Assembly: GCA_030445875.1 (NCBI GenBank)
Contig: JASUSX010000050.1
Coordinates: 1 to 10,482 of the forward strand
Length of the DNA stretch: 10,482 bases
Origin: Clostridia bacterium
GTDB taxonomy: Bacteria > Bacillota > DSM-521 > Neomoorellales > Neomoorellaceae
Direction of reading: 5' to 3'
In this document: positions 1-5,844 of the stretch, in pieces
Layout of the letters: the number at the start of each line of letters is the position of its first letter
How positions within the stretch are numbered: position 1 is the stretch's first letter
The notes under the pieces: model-generated
What the model saw: only the letters and a program-made list of their open reading frames with translations
What the model was told of the DNA's origin: nothing
Database searches by the model: none
Made by a program: the position numbers and the translations under genes

Positions 1-952
1 TCTTCTTTTCGCTTATGTAAACCTTAACGTAGGTATGGAGCAGGTCGGTAATTTCAAATACAGGTGTCCCGGCGTTGACCATTTCGCCCTGCTCGAGGAG
101 CTTCTGGGTGATGAAGCCGGCCATGGGGGATTTTAAGACGGCGTTGGCCAGGTAGACATTTGCTTCCTGGACCGCACCGCTGGCTTGCTTGCTCTGGCCG
201 ACGGCGGCTTCTTGCTGGGCCTGGGCTACCACCACTCCCGTGCGGGCTGATATTGCCTGGTCGAGGAGAGCCTGGGCCTCCTGCAGCTTCTTTTGCGCGG
301 CGTTGTAGGCGTTTTGGGCCCGCTCGTAGCTAATCTGGGCGGCGTTGTAGGCGTTTTGAGCCCGCTCGTAGCCGTTCTTAGTTTCTTCTAGTTTGCGGTC
401 ATCGATGGCACCCTGGTCCTGCAAGATGCGGAGGCGGTCGTAGAGGTCTTTGGCGTTATCTAGCTGATCTTTGGCATCTTTAACGCCTACCTCGGCTGCG
501 TCTACTTGAGCTTGAGCGTCCTTAACGCCCACTTCGGCCGCGGCTACTCCTGCCTCGGCTTGTTTGATCTTGGCTTCGACTTGCTGGCTATGGTAGGTGA
601 CGTTATAGCTGGCCTGGTTCACCTGGCCCTGGGCAGCGGCATAAGCCCCTTCGGCCTGGACCAGCTTGGCATTTAGCTCGCTGCTGTCCAGGCGGGCCAG
701 ATCCTGGCCCTGCTCTACCCTGGCGCCTTCGTCGACAAGGAGGGTCTCAATCCTGCCGGGGATTTTGAACGCGGCCATGGCGGTCCTGGCTTCGATGGTG
801 CCGGTGGCTGTCAAGCTGTCACGTTCCTGGGCTACTGCTGCTTGTTGCTTGTAAAAGTAGTTGTAAAAAATAAAGGCGGCTGCGACGATAATGCCTGCCA
901 GCAAGATAGTTACTGCCGACTTTTTGAGCCTGATATTAGTTAAAGCGTTCAT
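1..952 (-). CDS. HlyD-family efflux adaptor (membrane fusion protein), C-terminus cut by window edge
   Basis: This is a periplasmic-adaptor-type membrane fusion protein that would link an inner-membrane ABC, RND or MFS pump to the cell exterior. The visible 317 residues show a short basic N-terminus, one membrane segment (about residues 12-33), the first half of a biotinyl-lipoyl domain (about 50-95, with IPGRIETLLVDEGARVEQGQ), a long Ala/Gln/Glu-rich coiled-coil hairpin (about 95-270), and the second lipoyl half (LKSPMAGFITQKLLEQGEMV). The beta-barrel is only just beginning at the window edge. The ATG at 952-950 is chosen because AAGGGGTGA lies about six bases upstream. The hairpin holds two 14-residue tandem duplications, residues 138-165 and 195-222. 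The pump is expected beyond the left edge. Family assignment is secure; the substrate is unknown. Confidence 0.93.
   Translation of the reverse strand, partial: MNALTNIRLKKSAVTILLAGIIVAAAFIFYNYFYKQQAAVAQERDSLTATGTIEARTAMAAFKIPGRIETLLVDEGARVEQGQDLARLDSSELNAKLVQAEGAYAAAQGQVNQASYNVTYHSQQVEAKIKQAEAGVAAAEVGVKDAQAQVDAAEVGVKDAKDQLDNAKDLYDRLRILQDQGAIDDRKLEETKNGYERAQNAYNAAQISYERAQNAYNAAQKKLQEAQALLDQAISARTGVVVAQAQQEAAVGQSKQASGAVQEANVYLANAVLKSPMAGFITQKLLEQGEMVNAGTPVFEITDLLHTYVKVYISEKK
287..370 (-). repeat. 42-bp tandem duplication inside the adaptor hairpin (recent copy)
   Basis: Two adjacent 42-bp units (329-370 and 287-328) encode YERAQNAYNAAQ followed by IS or KK. Counted along the coding strand, the first 32 bases of the units differ at only one position. 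The unit length equals 14 residues, i.e. two heptads, so the coiled-coil register is preserved. Confidence 0.9.
458..541 (-). repeat. 42-bp tandem duplication inside the adaptor hairpin (older copy)
   Basis: Two adjacent 42-bp units (500-541 and 458-499) encode AAEVGVKDAQAQVD and AAEVGVKDAKDQLD. The protein repeat is clear while the DNA copies differ at about 11 of 42 positions, so it is older than the 287-370 duplication. It lies in the opposite arm of the predicted hairpin. Confidence 0.85.
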
Positions 953-984
953 ACCGGTCACCCCTTCATTGTGTTAAATAGTAT

Positions 985-1005
985 ACTAACTAGTTAGTTA
1001 CTAAC
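985..1005. promoter_or_regulatory. Operator with three ACTAAC half-sites upstream of the adaptor gene
   Basis: ACTAAC (985-990), its complement GTTAGT (993-998) and a third ACTAAC (1000-1005) form two overlapping inverted repeats. The first pair is a perfect 14-bp palindrome. On the minus strand a -10-like TATACT (985-980) abuts the site, about 28 bases from the adaptor start, so a bound dimer would occlude RNA polymerase. No good -35 is visible. The arrangement resembles TetR- or MarR-type operators; the cognate regulator is not identified. Confidence 0.6.
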
Positions 1006-1242
1006 CTATATCCTATATATAGCCTGGGACACAGGGTGTCAAATACCGAACAGAGCAATACAGGGTGGATACCCCCACTGCTTACCTGTTATATAACCTG
1101 AAGCGCTTAAAACTGGGTTTTCTTGATATTTTAGAAGTTTTAATTGGTATTCCCCCCTATATAATCTTCTTTTGCCTCGCCAGTCAAATACGGAATATAG
1201 CCGTTCTTACCGGCAGGGAATCCGTTTATCCTCTGCGGTACC
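1006..1242. other. AT-rich intergenic stretch, no convincing gene
   Basis: This fills most of the gap between the minus-strand adaptor and the DUF4258 gene. It contains a small perfect hairpin (GACAC/GTGTC, 1028-1040) and an imperfect 19-bp direct repeat (1038-1056 and 1183-1201, three mismatches) that starts GTCAAATAC. A 67-codon open frame crosses it, but it has no ribosome binding site and runs into the downstream promoter. It may be regulatory DNA or gene remnants. Confidence 0.4.
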
Positions 1243-1269
1243 TTGGATTAGGTTTTTCTGTGGTATAAT
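1243..1269 (+). promoter_or_regulatory. Extended -10 promoter for the DUF4258/DUF2283 pair
   Basis: A perfect TATAAT (1264-1269) is preceded by TGG, giving an extended -10 element. A weak -35-like TTGGAT (1243-1248) lies 15 bases upstream. The TTG start of the first gene is 41 bases further on. Confidence 0.65.
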
Positions 1270-1309
1270 ATATAATAAGAGTATAAAAAGAAAAGTAGGA
1301 GAGGCGACC

Positions 1310-1567
1310 TTGAAACTTAGATTTACTAACCATGCTGAAAAGCAGCTAATAGAAAGGAAACTTGATAAAGAGTTAGTGGGGGAGACAATATGTAATCCGG
1401 AACGAATAATTACGCAAGGGCAGGATGTTTCAATTTACCAGAAAGTTTTCAAGGAAAAAGGAAAAGAATACCTGCTCAGGGTTGCCGTAAAATTATCGGG
1501 AGATAATCATGTGGTATTAACCGCATATAGAACGTCAAAAATTAAAAAGTATGGAGATGATAAATAA
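1310..1567 (+). CDS. DUF4258-domain small protein, putative toxin
   Basis: The 85-residue product matches the DUF4258 pattern as I know it: an early histidine (H8), E15-R16, a central NPERII segment (29-34), a basic middle strand (LLRVAVKL, 55-62), and a closing VVLTAYRTSKIKKY (68-81). DUF4258 proteins are small and basic, and are often paired with DUF2283 proteins in what has been proposed as a toxin-antitoxin arrangement; biochemical activity is not established here. The TTG at 1310 is preferred because AGGAGAGG (1297-1304) precedes it and the domain begins right there; an upstream in-frame extension to 1172 crosses the promoter. Its stop overlaps the next start (TAATG). The gene is visibly AT-rich against its neighbours, which suggests transfer. 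Domain call is fairly sure, toxin role is inference. Confidence 0.8.
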   Translation: MKLRFTNHAEKQLIERKLDKELVGETICNPERIITQGQDVSIYQKVFKEKGKEYLLRVAVKLSGDNHVVLTAYRTSKIKKYGDDK

Positions 1568-1779
1568 TGAAGTTCCGTTATGATCCAGATGCCGACGCCT
1601 TATATATTCGTTTTAATGACAGCTCTATTTATGAAACTGAAGAAATATCCCAGGGTGTAATGTTGGACATCGATGCAGAAGGAATACTGGTAGGCTTGGA
1701 GATCCTTAATGCCTCGAAAAAATTGGGGAAGCCCCCTTTGACTGTGGAGTTAGAGCTCCCGAAAATAGCTGCCATATAA
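1567..1779 (+). CDS. DUF2283-domain small protein, putative antitoxin partner
   Basis: The 70-residue product has the full DUF2283 signature: YDPDADALYIRF (residues 5-16), a TEEISQGVMLDID strand (24-36) and GILVGLEILNASK (39-51). It begins on the last base of the preceding stop codon, so the two genes are translationally coupled. DUF2283 proteins are compact single-domain proteins that recur next to DUF4258 genes; a neutralising role is inferred from that pairing and from the gene order, not from any known DNA-binding motif. No clear terminator follows before the convergent SLH gene. Confidence 0.85.
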   Translation: MKFRYDPDADALYIRFNDSSIYETEEISQGVMLDIDAEGILVGLEILNASKKLGKPPLTVELELPKIAAI

Positions 1780-1884
1780 CCTGCTGTTTTTCTTCTGTTG
1801 ATGCCAACAAGCGGCGATTTGCAACAAGCGGTTGCCGGATTACTGCAGGGACGTTACGCGGGGGCGTTTGGCAGCCGTTGCGGG

Positions 1885-1910
1885 GCCGGGGCGATATAAT
1901 TGCCCCCGGC
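1885..1910 (-). terminator. GC-rich stem-loop after the SLH gene
   Basis: GCCGGGG (1885-1891) pairs with CCCCGGC (1904-1910) around an AT-rich loop, five bases past the SLH stop codon in the convergent gap. There is no T-run on either strand, so it is not a classical intrinsic terminator. It may stabilise the 3' end or act with a termination factor for the convergent genes. Confidence 0.4.
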
Positions 1911-1914
1911 CTGC

Positions 1915-3459
1915 TTACTGGCTGGCCCTGATCTCCAGCAGCTTATCCCAGTCCAGGCAGGTGATCTCGACCTTGCTGCCCGCTTTAAGGCCGGAACCGC
2001 TATAGGGGGTGCCGTCCTGGTTGGACAGGCGCGCCCGCTCCCAATCCAGGAAGACGTTACCCAGGTTCTGGTCAAAGTTGTCCAGGTAAATTTTGCGGCC
2101 CTCAATAGATTCTACCGTCCCCGCAACCCTTTTTACCTCCAGGGGTTCCAGGCTCCAGATGGTATCCCCGGTGAGGGTGACCTTCACCCACTGGCCTGCC
2201 GGCAGGGACAGGAGGCCTTTGGGTGCCGTGGTGGCCCAACTGGTGGCCTGGGTGTGCAGGTCATGGCTTAAATCCCGGATGATCACCTGCAGGTCGCGGC
2301 CCTGGATGACCTTTTCTAATGTCCCGTAGTAGATGCTTAACTGGCCGGGGAACTGGCGGGGCTCCATGGCCTTGACAAAGGCCAGTTCGTTCTGCTGGTT
2401 TAACACTGCCGTGACGTGGCGGTTAAAGATGCCCTGGGGTCCCGGCAGGGGGGCGTCGAAGATGACGGCGTCGGCGGCCAGGGGGTAGTCTTTGCTGCCA
2501 CTGACCGGGGTGCTGAGGGTTACCAGATAAGAAGGTGCGGCTGCGGCGCCGGGCCGGGAGGGGAAACCGGGCCTGGCGGCAGTCCCGGAACCAGGCGCGG
2601 CCTCTGCCCCGGCCGGGCGGCCAGGCAGGGGCCTTGCCGGCGGCCGCCGGGTGCCGCTGGCTGCCTGCGCCTGCTTGACCTCCTGTACCCAGCCTTCCAG
2701 GCGGCGGGCCGGGGCGGGGTTCAGCCAGCCGTCGGCGACCATGCGGGCGAGCAGGGCCAGCAGTTCGGCGCGGGTGATGGTCGCCGCAGGCCTTAAGGTG
2801 CCGTCGGGGAAGCCCTGCAGGAGACCCAGGCGGGCCAGGGTGGCGGCGGCCGGCCGGGCTGCCGCCGGCACCAGGGCGGCGTCCTGAAAGTTAAGGTTTG
2901 CGCCCTCGTCCAGGGGTATTTTCAACGCCCGTGCCAGGAGCTGCCACACCAGGTGGCGGGGCGCCGGCTGCAGGAGGATGTCCTCCTGCAGTTCATCTTC
3001 GGTGAGGATACCCTGTTCCAGGGCCAGGTTCAAGTCACCCGCGGCCCAGGCCGCTGCGGAAGGGATTTTGTCCGGGGGTGATTGGTTGTCGGCCCCGGGG
3101 GTAGGTGTCCGCCGGTTAAGAGGGGGCCTCGTAGGGAGGGGGGTCCTCCGTGCGGTGCCTGGCCCGCCGGCGGTGCTGTATTCGGTGGACCTGAGCAACA
3201 GGGCTACGGCCTCTACCGCCGTCAGGGGCTGGTCCGGCCGGCAGGTGCCGTCGGGGTAGCCGCTGACTATGCCCAGGGCGCCCATGAAGTTAAGAGGTTC
3301 GGCCGCCCAGTGGCCGGCGGCGTCGGGGAAGAGGCCCTCACCTAACGTCGGTACGCTTGAAGTGCCTGGCGATGCCGCTTCAGCCCTACCCATGGTCCCT
3401 GCCGGCCCGATCGGGGCCAGGAAGATGGCGATCAAGATGGGTATAAGATAATAATACAT
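1915..3459 (-). CDS. Secreted S-layer homology (SLH) domain protein
   Basis: SLH domains anchor proteins to cell-wall polysaccharide. After a hydrophobic signal segment ending near AEA-AS (about residue 29), one good SLH module begins FPDAAGHWA and includes GYPDGT (about 44-91). A degenerate second follows (about 132-183), and a third includes GFPDGTLRP and ITRAELLALLAR (about 191-245). A Pro/Ala/Gly/Arg-rich linker (about 255-310) leads to a 200-residue C-terminal region of probable beta structure that I do not recognise. I place the start at ATG 3459 because GAGGG sits six bases upstream. An in-frame TTG at 3510 would add 17 residues rich in Arg and Lys, which suits a signal-peptide n-region, but it lacks a ribosome site. 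Export and wall anchoring are inferred; what it does there is unknown. Confidence 0.85.
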   Translation of the reverse strand: MYYYLIPILIAIFLAPIGPAGTMGRAEAASPGTSSVPTLGEGLFPDAAGHWAAEPLNFMGALGIVSGYPDGTCRPDQPLTAVEAVALLLRSTEYSTAGGPGTARRTPLPTRPPLNRRTPTPGADNQSPPDKIPSAAAWAAGDLNLALEQGILTEDELQEDILLQPAPRHLVWQLLARALKIPLDEGANLNFQDAALVPAAARPAAATLARLGLLQGFPDGTLRPAATITRAELLALLARMVADGWLNPAPARRLEGWVQEVKQAQAASGTRRPPARPLPGRPAGAEAAPGSGTAARPGFPSRPGAAAAPSYLVTLSTPVSGSKDYPLAADAVIFDAPLPGPQGIFNRHVTAVLNQQNELAFVKAMEPRQFPGQLSIYYGTLEKVIQGRDLQVIIRDLSHDLHTQATSWATTAPKGLLSLPAGQWVKVTLTGDTIWSLEPLEVKRVAGTVESIEGRKIYLDNFDQNLGNVFLDWERARLSNQDGTPYSGSGLKAGSKVEITCLDWDKLLEIRASQ

Positions 3460-3568
3460 GGCTACCCTCTGCCCTACTACTTTTTTTCGCCGGGCGTTAC
3501 GTGACGGCAACCCGGTGTAGTATATCCTGCTGTTTGCTCCCTATCCTTATTTAATCGGCCAGATAACA

Positions 3569-3600
3569 AATGTATTAACCGCCGAATGTATTAACCACCG
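3569..3600. repeat. Two perfect-phase 16-bp tandem repeats in the divergent promoter region
   Basis: AATGTATTAACCGCCG (3569-3584) is followed directly by AATGTATTAACCACCG (3585-3600), one mismatch. The 16-bp unit spans about one and a half helical turns. It lies between the divergent SLH gene and the TumE module promoter and could bind a regulator of either. Confidence 0.7.
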
Positions 3601-3629
3601 TATGAATTTCAATAGCTGTCCGTTTGTTG

Positions 3630-3659
3630 TTGACAAAAAGTAACTATCGACGATAAGAT
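3630..3659 (+). promoter_or_regulatory. Promoter of the TumE-like module with overlapping inverted repeat
   Basis: A perfect -35 TTGACA (3630-3635) is spaced 18 bases from TAAGAT (3654-3659). The perfect inverted repeat TATCG-A-CGATA (3645-3655) overlaps the -10, a natural place for an autoregulatory complex to bind. The predicted transcript would carry a leader of about 55 bases. Confidence 0.65.
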
Positions 3660-3720
3660 AAGCATAAAAGGGCATGGATGGCTTTTAGAGCTATTTCAGC
3701 AGGTCGGGTGAGGTGATTTT

Positions 3721-4041
3721 ATGTATGAGGATAAAACGAATCTTGATGTCGATTTTTTACGTAAGGTAGGTCCTGTGCTTAGGAATATGGGGTTTGCCAA
3801 TGAAAGAGAAGCCCTGAAGGAGCAGGCTTTACTCCTAATTTTAAGCAAGATAAACCGCTATCGAGCCGAATGTTCATACTACGAAAAAAAGTACGGTATG
3901 ACTTTTGCAAGTTTCGCGGCCATGGTTCAGGAAAATGATGGTGAGGTTTTTGAATATGAAGACGATCTCCTGGACTGGCGGTTTGCCACGGAAACACTGG
4001 AAGATTTAATGCGCCAGAAAAAGGAGATTGAGGATGCTTAA
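3721..4041 (+). CDS. Small acidic protein, putative antitoxin of a TumE-type module
   Basis: The 106-residue product has an N-terminal FLRKVGPVLRNMGF helix (13-26), a long helical middle ending in a YEKKYGM motif (about 55-61), and an acidic C-terminus with EYEDDLLDWRFA (about 78-89). I recognise this as the usual kind of partner gene found upstream of TumE-family toxins, probably the antitoxin, but it has no obvious DNA-binding motif. ATG 3721 is preceded by GTGAGGTGA. It overlaps the toxin start by eight bases, so the pair is coupled, and it has its own promoter upstream. It is AT-rich between GC-rich envelope genes of opposite orientation, consistent with insertion as a unit. Confidence 0.7.
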   Translation: MYEDKTNLDVDFLRKVGPVLRNMGFANEREALKEQALLLILSKINRYRAECSYYEKKYGMTFASFAAMVQENDGEVFEYEDDLLDWRFATETLEDLMRQKKEIEDA

Positions 4042-4390
4042 TGTCCTGAAAACGTTTCGGAGCATTATTAGGACTTACGCCATTGAGCTTTTTGAAAGGG
4101 AAACCAATCGTAAACGCATAAAAGCAACCCTTACCTTTATAGATGGGAGCAAACTTTTCATAAAGGATTATTATTTTGGATCTGAACGTAAATATTCGTA
4201 TCACTGGGTAGATATAAATGGAAATCTTATTATACGCTGGGATAATGCGCCTCACTGGCGTCAGGTTCCAACCTTCCCTTATCATAAACATACAGGTTCA
4301 CCTGAGAAGGTAGAATCATCATTAGAGATGGACCTAAATGAGATATTGAGTGTCATTAAAGCGAAAATAAGTAGTAAGACGCCCGGTTAG
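4034..4390 (+). CDS. TumE-family toxin-like protein (DUF6516-type)
   Basis: The 118-residue product carries the family's characteristic aromatic and histidine blocks: YSYHW (54-58), RWDNAPHW (68-75) and FPYHKH (81-86), after an N-terminal helix and a strand pair with FIDGSKLFIKDYYF (35-48). NCBI names such proteins toxin-antitoxin system TumE family; the conserved His/Asp/Arg set suggests a catalytic, possibly nuclease-like, centre, but I infer this only from the motifs. I choose ATG 4034 because AAGGAG (4021-4026) is seven bases upstream; a TTG at 4028 would add two residues. It overlaps the upstream gene and is followed directly by an intrinsic terminator, so the module is a closed two-gene unit. 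Family call is good; activity untested. Confidence 0.82.
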   Translation: MLNVLKTFRSIIRTYAIELFERETNRKRIKATLTFIDGSKLFIKDYYFGSERKYSYHWVDINGNLIIRWDNAPHWRQVPTFPYHKHTGSPEKVESSLEMDLNEILSVIKAKISSKTPG

Positions 4391-4401
4391 CAGTACTCCA
4401 C

Positions 4402-4442
4402 AACATCCTCGACAGGCAACCTGCCCTCCGGGGGTGTTTTTT
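4402..4442 (+). terminator. Rho-independent terminator of the TumE module
   Basis: AACATCCTC (4402-4410) pairs with the G-rich segment 4430-4438 ending in GGTGTT, with two G-T wobbles, enclosing a smaller inner stem. It is followed by a six-T run (4437-4442) and further T-rich sequence. Position, 12 bases after the toxin stop, and orientation fit the plus-strand module. Confidence 0.75.
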
Positions 4443-4455
4443 GTTATTACTTCTT

Positions 4456-5589
4456 TTACTTATTTTGCAGGGCGTAGAGGGTCCCCTGGCCGTCGGTGAG
4501 GTAAACCGTCCGGCCGTCGCGGCCCAAGGTAGGGGTGGAGGGGATGCCACCGGGGAATTCAAAGTCCCACAGGAGCCTGCCGGTAGCGCGGCTGACGGCG
4601 TAGAGGCAGTCCTGGCCGGGGACAAAGATGGTCCCCTGCCTGTCTACCACCGGGGCGGCACCGGAGAGGTCTAAAAGCTGGCTGGAGAGCATTTCTTGAC
4701 CGGTAAAGGGGTCCAGGGCGTAGAGATAACGCTTCCCGGCGACCAGATAGATTAGCCCGTCCGGCCCCAGGGTGATATTGCTGAGTTCCTTTTGCCCGAA
4801 GCGCCGTGACCAGGCGGTGGCCCCGGTGGTCGCGTCCAGGGCATAGAGGCCGGCTTTATTCAGACGGTCAATTGTTTTGGGTATGCTAACCACATACAGG
4901 AACTTTCTGTCGGGGCTCAGGGTCAAATAGACCTGCTGCTGCTCGGCAAAGCCACGCTGCCAGGCGGGCTCACCCTTGGCGTCCAGGGCGGCCAGGGTGG
5001 TGCCAGCGCCGTCCTTGTTCCAGGCCACGTAGACGTACTGGCGGGTGGCGTCGACGGTTACCGGGTAATCGCTCTTCCCCAGGTACCAGATCATGTTGCG
5101 CCGCGGGGCCACGGCGTAGAGGTTTTCGCCCAGGAGCAGGTAAAAAGAGTCCCCCGGACCCTGGGCCAGGTTAGGACCCCGGGCACGGTTCCCCTTTTCC
5201 CCGGTGGGGATGGCGAAACGCCAGCCTGCCCGGCCGTAGGGCTTAATCTCGTAGAGGGCCTTGCCGGTGGCGACGAAGATGCTACCGTCGGCAAAGAATA
5301 CCGGCAGGCTTGTAGATGGTTCAGGGGTGCGGTATTCCCAGATCTTCTGACCCCGGTCGTCCAGGCGCAGGAGACCATTACTGGACAGGAGGAAAAGGTC
5401 GCCCCAGGGGCTGAGGACCGGGGGCTGGCTGAGGTTACCCGCACCTTTTAACTGCCATAGTACGGTATAGGGTTGTTCCGGCGCCGTCGCTGTAGCTAAC
5501 GACGGGCGGGCCAGCAAGGCTAACAGGAGGAACATTGAAGATAAAAAAGCTACTGGCAGTATGGGCAACAGGGACCTGCCCTGGCGCAT
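4456..5589 (-). CDS. Secreted PQQ-like beta-propeller repeat protein
   Basis: The 377-residue product begins with an N-terminal signal sequence (Arg-containing start, hydrophobic core to about residue 30, cleavage likely near ATA-PEQ). The rest is a run of propeller blades marked by repeated LYALD or LYAV plus Gly-Trp motifs: NLYAVAPRRNMIWYLG, GLYALDATTGATAW, YLYALDPFTGQEML, CLYAVSRATGRLLWDFEFPG and the closing TLYALQNK. Such proteins (compare BamB and PQQ-repeat proteins) are usually protein-interaction scaffolds; cofactor-binding residues of true quinoprotein dehydrogenases are not evident. ATG 5589 is preceded by GGGGTGG at six bases. It lies in the same orientation as the SLH gene beyond the inserted TumE module, so the two may once have formed an envelope gene cluster. 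Specific role unknown. Confidence 0.88.
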   Translation of the reverse strand: MRQGRSLLPILPVAFLSSMFLLLALLARPSLATATAPEQPYTVLWQLKGAGNLSQPPVLSPWGDLFLLSSNGLLRLDDRGQKIWEYRTPEPSTSLPVFFADGSIFVATGKALYEIKPYGRAGWRFAIPTGEKGNRARGPNLAQGPGDSFYLLLGENLYAVAPRRNMIWYLGKSDYPVTVDATRQYVYVAWNKDGAGTTLAALDAKGEPAWQRGFAEQQQVYLTLSPDRKFLYVVSIPKTIDRLNKAGLYALDATTGATAWSRRFGQKELSNITLGPDGLIYLVAGKRYLYALDPFTGQEMLSSQLLDLSGAAPVVDRQGTIFVPGQDCLYAVSRATGRLLWDFEFPGGIPSTPTLGRDGRTVYLTDGQGTLYALQNK

Positions 5590-5655
5590 TTTGGACCACC
5601 CCGGTTCTGGTTTTTGCTTACCTCTCCTGCATAATTCGCCGGTTACCTGCCAATT

Positions 5656-5667
5656 CCTGCATGCAGG
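5656..5667. promoter_or_regulatory. Perfect 12-bp palindrome upstream of the propeller gene
   Basis: CCTGCATGCAGG lies 67 bases upstream of the propeller start. A nearby ACCTGC (5645-5650) can alternatively pair with GCAGGT (5663-5668). It could be an operator for the minus-strand gene; no strong minus-strand promoter was found to anchor this. Confidence 0.4.
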
Positions 5668-5760
5668 TGTTGAGGTTACTACTATATCCTTATCGGCTTG
5701 ACACGGGATGGCTTTAACGGATAGTAATGCGGGAAAGGCCTAGCTCTAGCCGGCTATACC

Positions 5761-5789
5761 TTGACAGGCACCTTTGCGGGTGCTATTAT
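5761..5789 (+). promoter_or_regulatory. Strong promoter of the marR-efflux operon
   Basis: A perfect -35 TTGACA (5761-5766) is spaced exactly 17 bases from TATTAT (5784-5789). The spacer itself carries an inverted repeat, GCACC (5768-5772) with GGTGC (5779-5783). Transcription would begin near 5796, about 50 bases before the marR start. The hairpin plus following T-rich run could also be read as a weak terminator, but the promoter match is better. Confidence 0.8.
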
Positions 5790-5804
5790 TTTTACTGTTA
5801 TTAT

Positions 5805-5828
5805 TTCGGTATCGAATAATTCGGTTTC
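5805..5828. promoter_or_regulatory. Probable MarR autoregulatory operator
   Basis: Between the predicted transcription start and the marR start lies the perfect inverted repeat CGAAT-A-ATTCG (5813-5823). It is flanked by two direct TTCGGT copies (5805-5810 and 5821-5826). MarR proteins commonly bind AT-rich inverted repeats of this size next to their own genes; assignment to this MarR is inference. Confidence 0.6.
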
Positions 5829-5844
5829 AAAGTAGGTGGCTGGT

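Noticed and set aside
1065..1268. 67-codon open frame before the DUF4258 gene
   Set aside because: It starts at a GTG with no ribosome site, ends inside the downstream -10 element, and the product resembles no family I know.
1172..1309. Upstream extension of the DUF4258 gene to a total of 131 residues
   Set aside because: The added segment spans the promoter; a good ribosome site and the domain start both point to TTG 1310.
1805..1835. Direct repeat CAACAAGCGG and small hairpin after the DUF2283 gene
   Set aside because: Two short copies and a five-pair stem only; no T-run, so too weak to call a terminator or an attachment site.
3779..4291. 170-codon minus-strand frame opposite the TumE module
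   Set aside because: It is antisense to two overlapping genes with recognisable motifs and good ribosome sites; its product shows no domain.
5698..5727. A second TTGACA with TAGTAA at 18 bases, upstream of the main marR promoter
   Set aside because: The -10 match is poor compared with the TTGACA/TATTAT pair at 5761-5789; mentioned only as a possible minor promoter.
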